DNA of 9,172 nucleotides from Alphaproteobacteria bacterium (GCA_005884465.1 VAZH01000388.1:1-9172), one strand, 5' to 3'. Shown: positions 1 through 6,986, counted from the first letter of the stretch. Made by a program: numbers and translations. Notes: generated by a model from the sequence alone, not told the origin.

Positions 1-336
1 TCGGTCGGGCTCTTCTCTCATCCTAATCGCTACGAGTCCCGAATAGCGTTTCGATCAAGGACAATCGGGCAGGTTGCCGTCGGACACATTGTGCGACCAC
101 GTCCTTGGACACGCGCACTGCCTTATGTCGATGCAGGCCTTCATGGGCAGGATGTTCGAACAAGGCGGTAACGGCTCCCTCGCTACGCCGCGCCAGGATT
201 TGCTACGCAAACCTACGATGTCTTACGTTTTCGCGCGGTTGGTGGTGGCGCTCGAACCTCTCAGGCGCGAAATTTGCCGTGGGCCTAATGCTTCAACCCG
301 GAATCGTGCGACGATTCAGAAGGGCAATCGCAGCTC
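1..336. other. intergenic stretch, no supported gene
   Basis: This is the left edge of the window up to the stop codon of the LysR-type gene. Open frames of about 85-90 codons exist on the plus strand, but they lack a clear ribosome binding site, start with weak codons or overlap one another in different frames, and their translations resemble no family I recognise. The only structured element I see is a short perfect hairpin at 301-317, listed separately. Any gene ending just left of the window cannot be judged. Confidence 0.5.
301..317 (-). terminator. hairpin downstream of the LysR-type gene, weak terminator candidate
   Basis: GAATCGT and ACGATTC form a perfect 7-bp inverted repeat around a 3-base GCG loop. 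It lies 20 bp past the stop codon of the minus-strand LysR-type gene, where a terminator would be expected. No run of T follows it in the minus-strand direction, so it is not a canonical intrinsic terminator. It could be an RNA 3'-end stabilising hairpin or a chance dyad. Confidence 0.3.
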
Positions 337-1227
337 TCAAACCTGACTTGCCAACCGATTGATCAGCCATTGAGTCGCGGGGCCCGGCGGCGTTTGCACG
401 CGCCAAATGGCCTGTAATGGATACAGCGCATCCCTCGAGCCCGGGATGTCCAGCTCGACCAGCCGTCCGGCCTCCAGATCGCCGCGGACTATGAATTCAG
501 GCATCAAGCCCCAGCCTACGGCCGCCAGCAACAACGCATGCTTCACGCCGAGATCGGCAAGCCGCCATGTCTTGTTGCTGAAGACACCGAAATCCTGGCC
601 TCGCGTGAGTGGCGAGCGATCGGTCAGAACCAGCTGGATGTGCTCTCGCAGATCACCTGGCGAATGCCGCCGCGCGCGTGCCAGCGGATGCGAAGGCGAC
701 GCCACCGGGATCAACCTGACATGCCCGATCAGCTGCCTCTCCATGTCATCCGGAAGCGGATGCATCGCGCAGTTGATCCCCAACCGCGCGGTACCGTCGG
801 CTACGAGCTGGGTCACCGCGCCTAGCGCCTCTACATGCAATCGCAACTGAATTGTCGGATATGCAACTTGGAATCCTTGCAGAGCGTCGACGAGGCGGGC
901 CGTCGGGAGCATCACGTCAGTAACCAGCGATACCTCGGCTTCCTCGCCCTCGCGCAGGCTCGCAGCCTTGGCGCGCATCTTCTCCACGCCCTGAAGCACT
1001 GACCGTGCGTGCGCGAGCAGCGCGCGCCCGGCCTCGGTCAATTCAGGCTTCTTCGTTCCCGAGCGATCAAACACAGCGACGCCGAGCTGCTCCTCGAGAT
1101 TGTCGATCCCGTAAGCGATCGCGGAGGTGGCGCGGGTCAGCCGCCTGCCAGCCCCTGCGAAGCTGCCGCACTCGACGACCGTAGCCAGGATCTGCAGCTG
1201 ATCGACCGTGGGAGTGCCCACCTTCAT
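337..1227 (-). CDS. LysR-type transcriptional regulator
   Basis: Cytoplasmic DNA-binding regulator of 296 aa, the usual LysR-family length. Residues about 7-66 form the N-terminal winged helix-turn-helix: a VDQLQILATVVECGSFAGAG segment, then a recognition-helix region with TSAIAYGIDNLEEQLGVAVFDR, and the typical LTEAGRALL continuation. Residues about 90-296 fit the periplasmic-binding-protein-like effector domain that senses a small co-inducer. The ATG start is supported by AGGA about 8 bases upstream. The gene is divergent from the pirin-type gene with a 94-bp AT-rich spacer, the classic LysR layout in which the protein controls both itself and the opposite operon. By that logic it probably regulates the pirin-DoxX-SDR-SnoaL-cupin cluster. 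Family assignment is firm; the effector and targets are inferred, and I do not recognise a specific named member. Confidence 0.93.
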   Translation of the reverse strand: MKVGTPTVDQLQILATVVECGSFAGAGRRLTRATSAIAYGIDNLEEQLGVAVFDRSGTKKPELTEAGRALLAHARSVLQGVEKMRAKAASLREGEEAEVSLVTDVMLPTARLVDALQGFQVAYPTIQLRLHVEALGAVTQLVADGTARLGINCAMHPLPDDMERQLIGHVRLIPVASPSHPLARARRHSPGDLREHIQLVLTDRSPLTRGQDFGVFSNKTWRLADLGVKHALLLAAVGWGLMPEFIVRGDLEAGRLVELDIPGSRDALYPLQAIWRVQTPPGPATQWLINRLASQV

Positions 1228-1275
1228 TTCTAATATCCTGAATAGTCTGTTCTATATTATCTGTATTTCCTGAAA
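1228..1275. promoter_or_regulatory. divergent promoter/operator region between LysR-type and pirin-type genes
   Basis: This AT-rich stretch stands out from its GC-rich flanks. It contains an inverted repeat ATAG-N6-CTAT (1242-1255), near the size of LysR-family boxes, although not an exact T-N11-A palindrome. Two direct copies of TCCTGAA (1236-1242 and 1268-1274) lie 32 bp apart, about three helical turns, so both would face the same side of the DNA. TATTAT at 1255-1260 could be a -10 element for the plus-strand operon, but no good -35 match precedes it, as is common for activator-dependent promoters. The boxes are seen in the sequence; their role is inferred. Confidence 0.5.
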
Positions 1276-1321
1276 TGTGGAAGGCGGGTATCGCTCGGCT
1301 GCTGTTCAAACGAGACCGCGC

Positions 1322-2185
1322 ATGGATACCCTCATACTCGCCCGCGAGCGCAAAATCGCGACACTTCATGCCGCCTTCCATACCATCGAAGGAGACGGTT
1401 TCGAGGTTCGTCGCGCCATCCCGTCGTCTATCTTTGAAGCCATCGGGCCCTTTATCTTCCTTGATCATTTTGGTCCGATCGAGGTGCGACCGGGCGAAGC
1501 CAAGGGCGCCTCGGCGCATCCTCACGCCGGTATCGAAACGCTGAGCCTGCTGCTCGAAGGACGGACGGTTCACAAGGACAGCCTCGGCAACGTCAGCAGG
1601 ATGGGGCCGGGCGAGGTGCAATGGATGCGCGCCGGACGTGGCGTCATCCACGATGAATCGCCGGACGAGATCCTGCGTCGCGCAGGCGGCCATCTGCACG
1701 GTGTGCAGTTGTGGATCAACATGCCGAAAGGCGCCAAGCACACCGAGCCTGCCTATAGGCACGTGACGGCGCAAGAAATTCCGCTGTTGCCGCACGAGAC
1801 CGGAACGGTTCGTCTGGTTGCGGGGCGCGTCGGCGACGTCACCGGCCCCGTCCGAACTTCGGGCGATCCCTTTGTGGTGCAGGCCAGCCTGACGTCAGGC
1901 AGCACACTGCTCGTGGATGTCTCGCATCCTTGTGAATTGGCGCTTTACGTCATGACAGGCGCTATCGCGATCGCCGGAGAGGCCGTCGAGCCGGGGCAGC
2001 TTGCCCGCCTTACATCCGGCGACACGCTCCGGGTCGTGGTGAAGGAGAACAGCGAGTTGCTGCTGGTCGGTGGCGATCCGCTCGACGCTCCGATCATGCG
2101 CCACGGTCCTTTCGTCATGAACACCATTGCCGAACTCGAACGCGCGATCCGCGACTATCACGCGGGACGGATGGGAAAGATCTGA
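1322..2185 (+). CDS. pirin family protein (bicupin, possible quercetinase-like)
   Basis: A 287-aa protein, close to the 290 aa of human pirin. The N-terminal cupin carries the pirin metal site: H66 and H68 (in ASAHPHAG), then H110 and E112 (in GVIHDESP), equivalent to His56, His58, His101 and Glu103 of human pirin. The core HKDSLGN...GPGEVQWMRAGRGVIH is the family hallmark. The second, C-terminal cupin (about 170-280) lacks obvious metal ligands, as usual. Bacterial pirins such as YhhW can cleave quercetin; others are redox-responsive regulators, so activity here is uncertain. The ATG at 1322 was chosen because homology starts just after it. A GTG at 1277 would add 15 non-conserved residues, and neither start has a strong Shine-Dalgarno sequence. 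It is the first gene of the operon divergent from the LysR-type regulator. Confidence 0.9.
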   Translation: MDTLILARERKIATLHAAFHTIEGDGFEVRRAIPSSIFEAIGPFIFLDHFGPIEVRPGEAKGASAHPHAGIETLSLLLEGRTVHKDSLGNVSRMGPGEVQWMRAGRGVIHDESPDEILRRAGGHLHGVQLWINMPKGAKHTEPAYRHVTAQEIPLLPHETGTVRLVAGRVGDVTGPVRTSGDPFVVQASLTSGSTLLVDVSHPCELALYVMTGAIAIAGEAVEPGQLARLTSGDTLRVVVKENSELLLVGGDPLDAPIMRHGPFVMNTIAELERAIRDYHAGRMGKI

Positions 2186-2261
2186 CGTGCCCCATCGCGC
2201 CCATCTTCATCGTCGGAAACCCCCATCAATCCAGCTGTCTCAAAACAGAAGGAATCCTTCC

Positions 2262-2666
2262 ATGTCCACGCCTACGTACCTTCCTGCACTCGGTCGGCTG
2301 CTTATCGCGCTCATCTTCGTCATGTCCGGTCTGTCAAAGATTGCTGCACCAGCCAACACAATGGCCTACATCCAGTCCGCCGGTGCGCCATTTGCTCCGG
2401 CCGCTTTCGCGATCGCGGTGATCGCGGAGGTGGGAGGCGGGCTCGCTCTGCTGCTTGGTTTTCAAACCCGCCTTGCGGCCACGATGCTGGCAATCTTCAC
2501 ACTCGCGACCGCCGTGTTGTTCCACAACAACATGGCGGATCAGAATCAGATGATTCATTTCCTGAAGAACATCGCGATCACTGGTGGCCTTCTGCAGGTC
2601 GTCGCTTTTGGCGCCGGCGCATTCAGCCTGGATAACCGGCGCAAGTCCGTTTCGGTCCCGGCGTGA
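2262..2666 (+). CDS. DoxX family membrane protein
   Basis: A 134-aa inner-membrane protein with four predicted transmembrane segments at about 8-25, 46-66, 70-90 and 103-122. It shows the DoxX pattern: GRLLIALIFVMSGLSKI near the N-terminus, AEVGGGLALLLGFQTRLAA in the middle, and a HNN...HFLKNIAITGGLLQV region before the last helix. DoxX proteins accompany oxidoreductases and thiol or oxidative stress systems; their biochemical function is mostly unknown. The frame is open upstream to 2127, overlapping the pirin gene, but the ATG at 2262 follows AGAAGGA with good spacing, and the upstream part is arginine-rich and not membrane-like. It lies 76 bp after the pirin-type gene and 36 bp before the SDR gene, which suggests co-transcription. 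Family confidence is high; substrate unknown. Confidence 0.88.
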   Translation: MSTPTYLPALGRLLIALIFVMSGLSKIAAPANTMAYIQSAGAPFAPAAFAIAVIAEVGGGLALLLGFQTRLAATMLAIFTLATAVLFHNNMADQNQMIHFLKNIAITGGLLQVVAFGAGAFSLDNRRKSVSVPA

Positions 2667-2702
2667 ACCTGCTCATTCGTGGCTTTGGCGAGGAGGATTC
2701 TC

Positions 2703-3563
2703 ATGTCTGGTGCATCTGTCCAAAGCAGAGGTTCGGCCGCGGTGACCGGAGCCGGCAGCGGCCTCGGTCGCGATATTGCGCTGGGCCTTGCCGCGATGAA
2801 CTACCGTGTGTTTGGAACGGCCCTTTCGGCGGAAGAGGTCGCCGACCTCAAGCAGGCTTCTAACGGTACCGTCACTCTAACAGTCTGCGATATGACCGAT
2901 GAAGCCGCCGTCAAGAGTTGGGCTCGCGAGGTCGAGAGTCGGACTGAAGGGCTCGATCTGCTGATCAACAACGCTGGTATCTTGACGCCAGGGCCGCTGG
3001 AGGCGTTGCTGCTTGGCGCCATCCGTCGCGAATTCGAGGTCAATGTCTTCGGAGCTCTCTCGGTCATCAATGCGTTTCTGCCGGCCTTACGGAAGACACG
3101 CGGCCGCATCGTCCAGGTCAGCACCTGGACCGCCAGTTTGCCGTTGCCTTTCAACGGACCGTCCGGCGCATCGAAAGCCGCCATGGAGGCGTTTGCCGCC
3201 GTCTATCGCGCGGAGCTCAAGCCGTTCGGCATCGATGTTGCGGTCGCTGCGGCCGGCAACATGAAAACTGGCGGGCCGACCAAGACGGCCGCTGCGCTCA
3301 AGCGCATCGCCGACAGCATGACTCCCGAACAGCAGCGATTGTACGGGCCAACTTTCGGCATGTTTGCGGACAAACTGAACAGCATGCAGGAGAGCGGGTT
3401 GGATTCAGCTGCGGCAGCGAGGCGCGTCATTGAGATCGCCGAGCAAATTCCCGCCCCGAGCAAGGCTGACGTGGGCCCAGATGCTGAAGAGATTCTGCGC
3501 TTCGTCCGTGAACATTCCGACGCCGAGCAGGACGCACGTCGCCTTCAAATCGTTGGCCTGTAG
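2703..3563 (+). CDS. SDR family protein with substituted catalytic residues
   Basis: A 286-aa cytoplasmic Rossmann-fold protein of the short-chain dehydrogenase/reductase superfamily. Visible motifs are the nucleotide-binding TGAGSGLG (15-22), D63 in the CDMTD segment, NNAG (89-92), N114 in FEVNVFG, and K158. The active-site tyrosine of YxxxK is missing: the motif reads S154-GAS-K158 within PFNGPSGASKAAMEA. The aligned catalytic serine position is T141 (beside S140), and the usual PG after the next strand is A184-G185. The protein should still bind NAD(P), but normal SDR catalysis is doubtful. It could be a divergent enzyme, a binding protein, or carry a sequencing error at one base. The ATG at 2703 is decided by AGGAGG at 2691-2696, six bases upstream. 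It is the third gene of the operon. Confidence 0.9.
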   Translation: MSGASVQSRGSAAVTGAGSGLGRDIALGLAAMNYRVFGTALSAEEVADLKQASNGTVTLTVCDMTDEAAVKSWAREVESRTEGLDLLINNAGILTPGPLEALLLGAIRREFEVNVFGALSVINAFLPALRKTRGRIVQVSTWTASLPLPFNGPSGASKAAMEAFAAVYRAELKPFGIDVAVAAAGNMKTGGPTKTAAALKRIADSMTPEQQRLYGPTFGMFADKLNSMQESGLDSAAAARRVIEIAEQIPAPSKADVGPDAEEILRFVREHSDAEQDARRLQIVGL

Positions 3564-3620
3564 CAAATTGGTCCGATCGCCGGAGCGATATCGCAGCCAC
3601 CGTGACGGAAATCTGAAAGA

Positions 3621-3626
3621 GAGGAG
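3621..3626 (+). promoter_or_regulatory. ribosome binding site deciding a GTG start
   Basis: GAGGAG lies seven bases before GTG at 3634 and is the reason to accept this non-ATG start for the SnoaL-like gene. The same AGAGAGGA...AGCCG arrangement recurs before the cupin start at 4168. Confidence 0.7.
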
Positions 3627-3633
3627 CTAAGCC

Positions 3634-4092
3634 GTGCTGGTTCTTGTCGATCCCAAAGATGCCCGCGCTATCAGGAACAAGGATAATATCCTCGGAATGT
3701 ATGATCTGATGATCAACAAAAGGAAGCCGGAGGAAGCGGCAGCAAGGTTCATGGCGCCTGCTTACATCCAGCACAATCCGCTCATTGCGGATGGCGCAGA
3801 CTCCCTCGGAAAGTTCTTCGGCCAAATCATCAAGGAGCGCACGCGAGCCCGGGTCGACGTCCAAAAGATCGTCGCCGTTGGTGATTACGTCTGGTCGCAC
3901 ATGAATTTCCTCAATCTGTTCAATGACGATCCGCAAGACACCGGGATCGCCGGCGTCGACATCTTCAGGATGGACGCCGATGGAAAGGCCATCGAGCATT
4001 GGGACGTCTTGCAGGTCGTCGGCACTCCAAAGAGCGCCGCCAATTGGTATGGCCCGAATGTACCCGCTGCAAACTCGAACGGGATGTTCTGA
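3634..4092 (+). CDS. SnoaL-like / NTF2-fold protein
   Basis: A 152-aa soluble protein with the small cone-shaped alpha+beta fold signature of the SnoaL/NTF2-like superfamily: a helical N-terminus (NKDNILGMYDLMINKRKPEEA), then YIQHNPLIADG (about 44-54), GDYVWSHM, VDIFRMDADGKAIEHWDVLQ (about 108-127) and a short tail. H47 and the EHWD segment (121-124) sit where related polyketide cyclases and isomerases carry pocket residues. Members include aldol-type polyketide cyclases, ketosteroid-isomerase-like enzymes and many proteins of unknown function, so no reaction can be assigned. The start is GTG, supported by GAGGAG seven bases upstream. It follows the SDR gene by 70 bp and precedes the cupin by 75 bp, which suggests that it acts on a compound shared with those proteins. 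Confidence 0.85.
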   Translation: MLVLVDPKDARAIRNKDNILGMYDLMINKRKPEEAAARFMAPAYIQHNPLIADGADSLGKFFGQIIKERTRARVDVQKIVAVGDYVWSHMNFLNLFNDDPQDTGIAGVDIFRMDADGKAIEHWDVLQVVGTPKSAANWYGPNVPAANSNGMF

Positions 4093-4167
4093 AGCGACCG
4101 GGGCCACCATGAGCAACCAACTCGCACGTCTTATGGAAATAAACGAATAAACGCAGAGAGGAAGCCG

Positions 4168-4560
4168 ATGCCTGGAAAGTTCATTATTGCGAACGAGATC
4201 CAACTCAAGCTCAATACGTCTAGGCGGCTCAGCGATCCGCCCAATACGGGCGCCAAGCAGCTCACCGTGAGCGAGGTTAATTTCGATCCAGGCAAGGGAC
4301 ACAATTTCCACAAGCACCCCGATCAAGAAGAGGTGGTGCTCGTCGTTAGCGGAACGGTCGAACAATGGATGGATCGCGAGAAGCGTATCCTCAACCCTGG
4401 TGACTCCGCCTTCATTCCGGCCGGCGTTGTGCACGCCTCGTTCAATGCCGGTGACCAGCCCGCGAAGATCATCGCAATCCTTGGACCCTGCATCGGGCCT
4501 AACGGGTACGAGGTGGTCGACGTCGCCAACGATGCGCCGTGGAAGACGCTACGGAAGTAA
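4168..4560 (+). CDS. small cupin domain protein
   Basis: A 130-aa single-domain cupin, probably a cytoplasmic metal-binding beta-barrel. Motif 1 is complete: H48-K-H50-x4-E55-x6-G62. Motif 2 is also complete: G78-x5-P84-x-G86-x2-H89-x3-N93. Together they supply the two His, one Glu and one His that normally hold Fe, Mn, Ni or Zn. Single cupins of this size include dioxygenases, isomerases and sensor-like proteins; the substrate is not evident. The ATG at 4168 follows AGAGAGGAAG with ideal spacing. It is the last gene on this strand before a gap of about 670 bp, so it probably ends the operon that begins with the pirin-type gene, which itself is a cupin-fold protein. Confidence 0.88.
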   Translation: MPGKFIIANEIQLKLNTSRRLSDPPNTGAKQLTVSEVNFDPGKGHNFHKHPDQEEVVLVVSGTVEQWMDREKRILNPGDSAFIPAGVVHASFNAGDQPAKIIAILGPCIGPNGYEVVDVANDAPWKTLRK

Positions 4561-4678
4561 CGAGCTGCGATAGGAGAAATTACAATTTACGATCCGCGCT
4601 CGAGCTTCTTCAGCTTCGATACGGAGTCCGATTCCAAGAGGGGAGGCATTGCCTGGCTCCGACACTAAGCCTTGTAAC

Positions 4679-4698
4679 AGTACATACGCACTTGTACT
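4679..4698. repeat. operator-like dyad AGTACA-N8-TGTACT
   Basis: A perfect 6-bp inverted repeat with an 8-bp centre, 20 bp in all, located 118 bp after the cupin stop. The size suits a dimeric regulator binding site, but no gene start follows within 500 bp on the plus strand and no promoter is evident. As RNA it could also form an AU-containing hairpin. Function unknown. Confidence 0.35.
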
Positions 4699-4722
4699 TT
4701 GACGTGGCGTGAACTCGACAGC

Positions 4723-4738
4723 GACCCGTTCGCGGGTC
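4723..4738 (+). terminator. GACCCG-TTCG-CGGGTC hairpin, possible operon end
   Basis: A perfect 6-bp GC-rich stem with a TTCG loop, 162 bp downstream of the last gene of the five-gene cluster. It is positioned to act as a transcript-end hairpin for that operon. There is no T tract after it on the plus strand, and the loop-closing pair is G-C rather than the extra-stable C-G of UUCG loops, so terminator function is uncertain. Confidence 0.3.
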
Positions 4739-5052
4739 CGTGGTGACTTTCGATTTTGAGCCCAAATTGCGGGCGGCACGTACCACAAACCTGGGCTTTG
4801 CTTTGGTGGCTCTCGAACCGGAGAATAGTCCCCAATGTCGCCTCGAATTTACGGCTCCGATTAGAAGAGAGGGTCGATGGCGGAGGCAGGTGGCCGACTT
4901 GAGGCGGGAAATGCACCCAATTTTTTTAGCCATCTCAGCAAGTCATTGAAATCGCTAGAAATACGACCGCCCTCCGAGCGCACCCAGACCTCAGATTTGG
5001 TTGCAGGCGACTGCATGAAGCTGTTGATTCGTGCCACCGGCGTCGTGGACGT

Positions 5053-5071
5053 TGCCGGCCGAAGGCCGGTA
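5053..5071. repeat. GC-rich hairpin CCGGCC-GAA-GGCCGG
   Basis: A perfect 6-bp stem around a GAA loop, extendable to 8 bp with one G-T wobble and one T-A pair. A further partial copy (GGCCGGT) lies at 5084-5090. Lacking a flanking T run, it is not a clear terminator. It might be a small dispersed palindromic element, which needs other copies in the genome to be shown. Confidence 0.35.
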
Positions 5072-5228
5072 TCATCAGGTCTTGGCCGGTTTGCGAATCG
5101 CTGACGCTGCCATTCCCGGAAATTCAGTAGTTCTACCGTCAATCACGTCCACGTTGCGGCCATGACACACACCCGGCGTACATGATTTCCGCGCTTGGGA
5201 TGCGTCGATCCGCCTTCGGAGCTCCCGC

Positions 5229-5603
5229 ATGAAGTTACTCGGCTACGCCTATCGCTTTATCTCCAACTTCGTGTTCCTGGCGGCGGTCTATTACAGCCTG
5301 AACTTGATGGAGAAGTATCCGCAGCGCGCGATCCTGGCGCTTCTCATTCTGATCTATGCCGGCATGCATGCGGCGTCCGCGTTGCGGTCGTTCTATTTCT
5401 TCCAGCGCATCGAGCGGCTGGAGGGCGAGGCGCGGCGCCTCGCCGTTATCGTGGCCGACGGTCCGAACGCGGCGGCCTCGCGCAAGCAGATCGTCGGCGA
5501 CGTCGCCGAGCTGCGCCACGGCGGCGAGATGAAGTCCTATATCGATCTGCTGTTTCTGGCGCTGGTCATCCTGCTCTGCATCGCCAAGATCGTGACCAAC
5601 TGA
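5229..5603 (+). CDS. small predicted membrane protein of unknown function
   Basis: A 124-aa protein that I do not recognise as a named family. It has two hydrophobic segments close together near the N-terminus (about 10-27 and 33-52), a charged, probably cytosolic middle part with a helical RIERLEGEARRLAVIVADG stretch (about 60-78), and a third hydrophobic segment at the C-terminus (about 103-121). This suggests a small three-helix inner-membrane protein. The ATG at 5229 follows GGAG with a 7-base gap. The codon pattern is strongly GC-biased like the genes to its right, which supports real coding. It is convergent with the first polysaccharide deacetylase gene, ending 13 bp from that gene's likely true stop. 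Nothing shown here links it functionally to the deacetylases. Confidence 0.75.
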   Translation: MKLLGYAYRFISNFVFLAAVYYSLNLMEKYPQRAILALLILIYAGMHAASALRSFYFFQRIERLEGEARRLAVIVADGPNAAASRKQIVGDVAELRHGGEMKSYIDLLFLALVILLCIAKIVTN

Positions 5604-5616
5604 GCGGGCGTCCCGA

Positions 5617-6986
5617 CTAACCTGGCGCCGGCTCGAGCAGCGCCTCCTGATGGCGGCTGTTGCGGCGGCCGTTTTTCTTGTCGTGAACCGCGCGCTTCGA
5701 TGTGTTTCGGTTGGCAGGCGCAGCCACCCGCGCCGGATGAACCGGCTTTCCAGCCATCGCGCGCCTGCCATTGCGGCCGCGACCGGTGCCGGTTTTGCCG
5801 GACGTTCAGCCTCGGCCTGTACCACACGCACCTGATCCGCACGCTGCGCTGACGAAGGCATGCCTTGCATGGCGACGCGCAGTCCCTCGGCGACTTCGAA
5901 GACGCCGGCCGCCGGAACGGGCAGGGTGGCGGTGCCTGCCTGCGCGACCTGAATCTCCCGCGGCCATGGCGCCTCGCGCGGCAGCGGAACGCCGCGGGCG
6001 CTGCGTTTGGTGCGATCGAAGTTGGCGCCCAGCACGGCGCCGTCGTTCCACCAGGACTCCGTCAGTTGTGGAGCGGCGAGCGCGGACGTCTCCGCGAAGG
6101 CAAAACGCGGAATCTTCGGCCAGCGCGAGATCGCGATGTTCTCCGACGGCGGGTGCAACAGCCATTGCTGCGGTTCGGTCGGCGTCGCCGGCTGTTCCGC
6201 GCTGGCCGGCACGACATGGACGATGCGATAGCCGCGCGCCTTCAGGTCATGCAAAATTCTCGGCAAGGCGGCGACCGTGCGCGGCTGGATGTCATGCAGC
6301 AGCAAAATGCCTTTGCCGTTGGCGGCGAGGCGCTGCATCGCGAGGTCATGGACGCGGGTGGAGGAAACGTTGCGCCAGTCGTCGGCCGGAAAATCCGCGC
6401 TCCAGACCTGCAGGCCCTTTGACTTCGCGTATTCCTCGATCCCGTCGTTGCGGGCGAGGCCGGGGATACGGAAGAACGGCGAGAGCGCCGCGCCATTATC
6501 CCCCAGCGCCGCCGTGACCGAGGCGATACCGTTATCGATCTCCTGCCTGGCGCGCTCGAGCGGCAACCGGTGCATGGCGGACGGATGGTTCATGGTGTGG
6601 GTCGCCACCGTGTGGCCGGCGTCGCGCACCTTGCGCACGCCTTCGGGATTGGCCTGCGCCTGACGGCCGACCGTGAAAAAGGTCGCCTTCACGCATTGGG
6701 CGGCAAGAATGTCCAGGATCTGGCTGCTGTATTTCGGCAGCGGGCCGTCGTCGAAGGTCAGCACCACCTCGCCATCGTCCAGCGGTAGCGTCTCACGATA
6801 CTGCATGGTGCCGATCAGCGGATGCGCCTTGGGATCGACCACCAGCGTACGCGAGGTGCCGAGCGCATCCGGATGGCCCGGGCAATCGGCGGCAATAGCG
6901 GATTTGCTCGCAAAACCGGCGACAAGTCCCAAAACCAACGCGGTCCAACATCGCATTCGGACGCCAACCCAACGATTACCGGCCAT
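5617..6986 (-). CDS. secreted polysaccharide deacetylase (CE4/NodB domain), apparent C-terminal frameshift
   Basis: Exported deacetylase that would remove N- or O-acetyl groups from a cell-wall or surface polysaccharide. A signal peptide ends at about SAIA|ADC. From the ATG at 6986 the CE4 motifs are TFDDGP (77-82, metal Asp80), HTMNH (metal His130 and His134), R173 in FFRIPG, ADDW (201-204) and LLLHD with His231, so the catalytic set is complete. A long Ala/Pro-rich C-terminal extension follows. As written, the frame has no stop until 5235 and crosses the opposite gene. Around 5754-5765 a CG-repeat tract appears two bases too long: removing CG gives an ending VHPARVAAPANRNTSKRAVH... and a TAG at 5617-5619, for about 455 aa. 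Alternative starts are ATG 6956 (a tighter signal peptide) and TTG 7010. The shift may be a real mutation, phase variation or a sequencing error. Confidence 0.8.

Larger units (their letters stand above)
4561..5228. other. long intergenic region with no supported gene
   Basis: About 670 bp between the cupin and the small membrane-protein gene. Short open frames occur on both strands, including a 93-codon minus-strand frame at 4861-5142, but none has a recognisable family, convincing ribosome binding site or codon pattern like the flanking genes. The stretch holds several short perfect dyads (4679-4698, 4723-4738, 5053-5071) and a T7 run at 4921-4927. It is less GC-rich than the genes to the right by eye. 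It may be a decayed gene or the edge of an acquired segment; I see no transposase or attachment-site pair to prove this. Confidence 0.5.

Noticed and set aside
74..346. Open frame of 90 codons left of the LysR-type gene
   Set aside because: It begins with TTG without a good ribosome site, overlaps another frame of similar size and resembles no known family.
4109..4150. Mini-ORF of 13 codons (MSNQLARLMEINE) between the SnoaL-like and cupin genes
   Set aside because: No Shine-Dalgarno sequence precedes it, and it is too short to distinguish from chance; a leader-peptide role cannot be supported.
3427..4434. Long minus-strand open frame (335 codons) opposite the SDR, SnoaL-like and cupin genes
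   Set aside because: It is antisense to three genes with clear family motifs and ribosome sites; it is a by-product of codon bias.
4861..5142. Minus-strand open frame of 93 codons in the intergenic stretch
   Set aside because: No recognisable domain, weak start context and mixed composition; a transposase or gene remnant was considered but no motif supports it.
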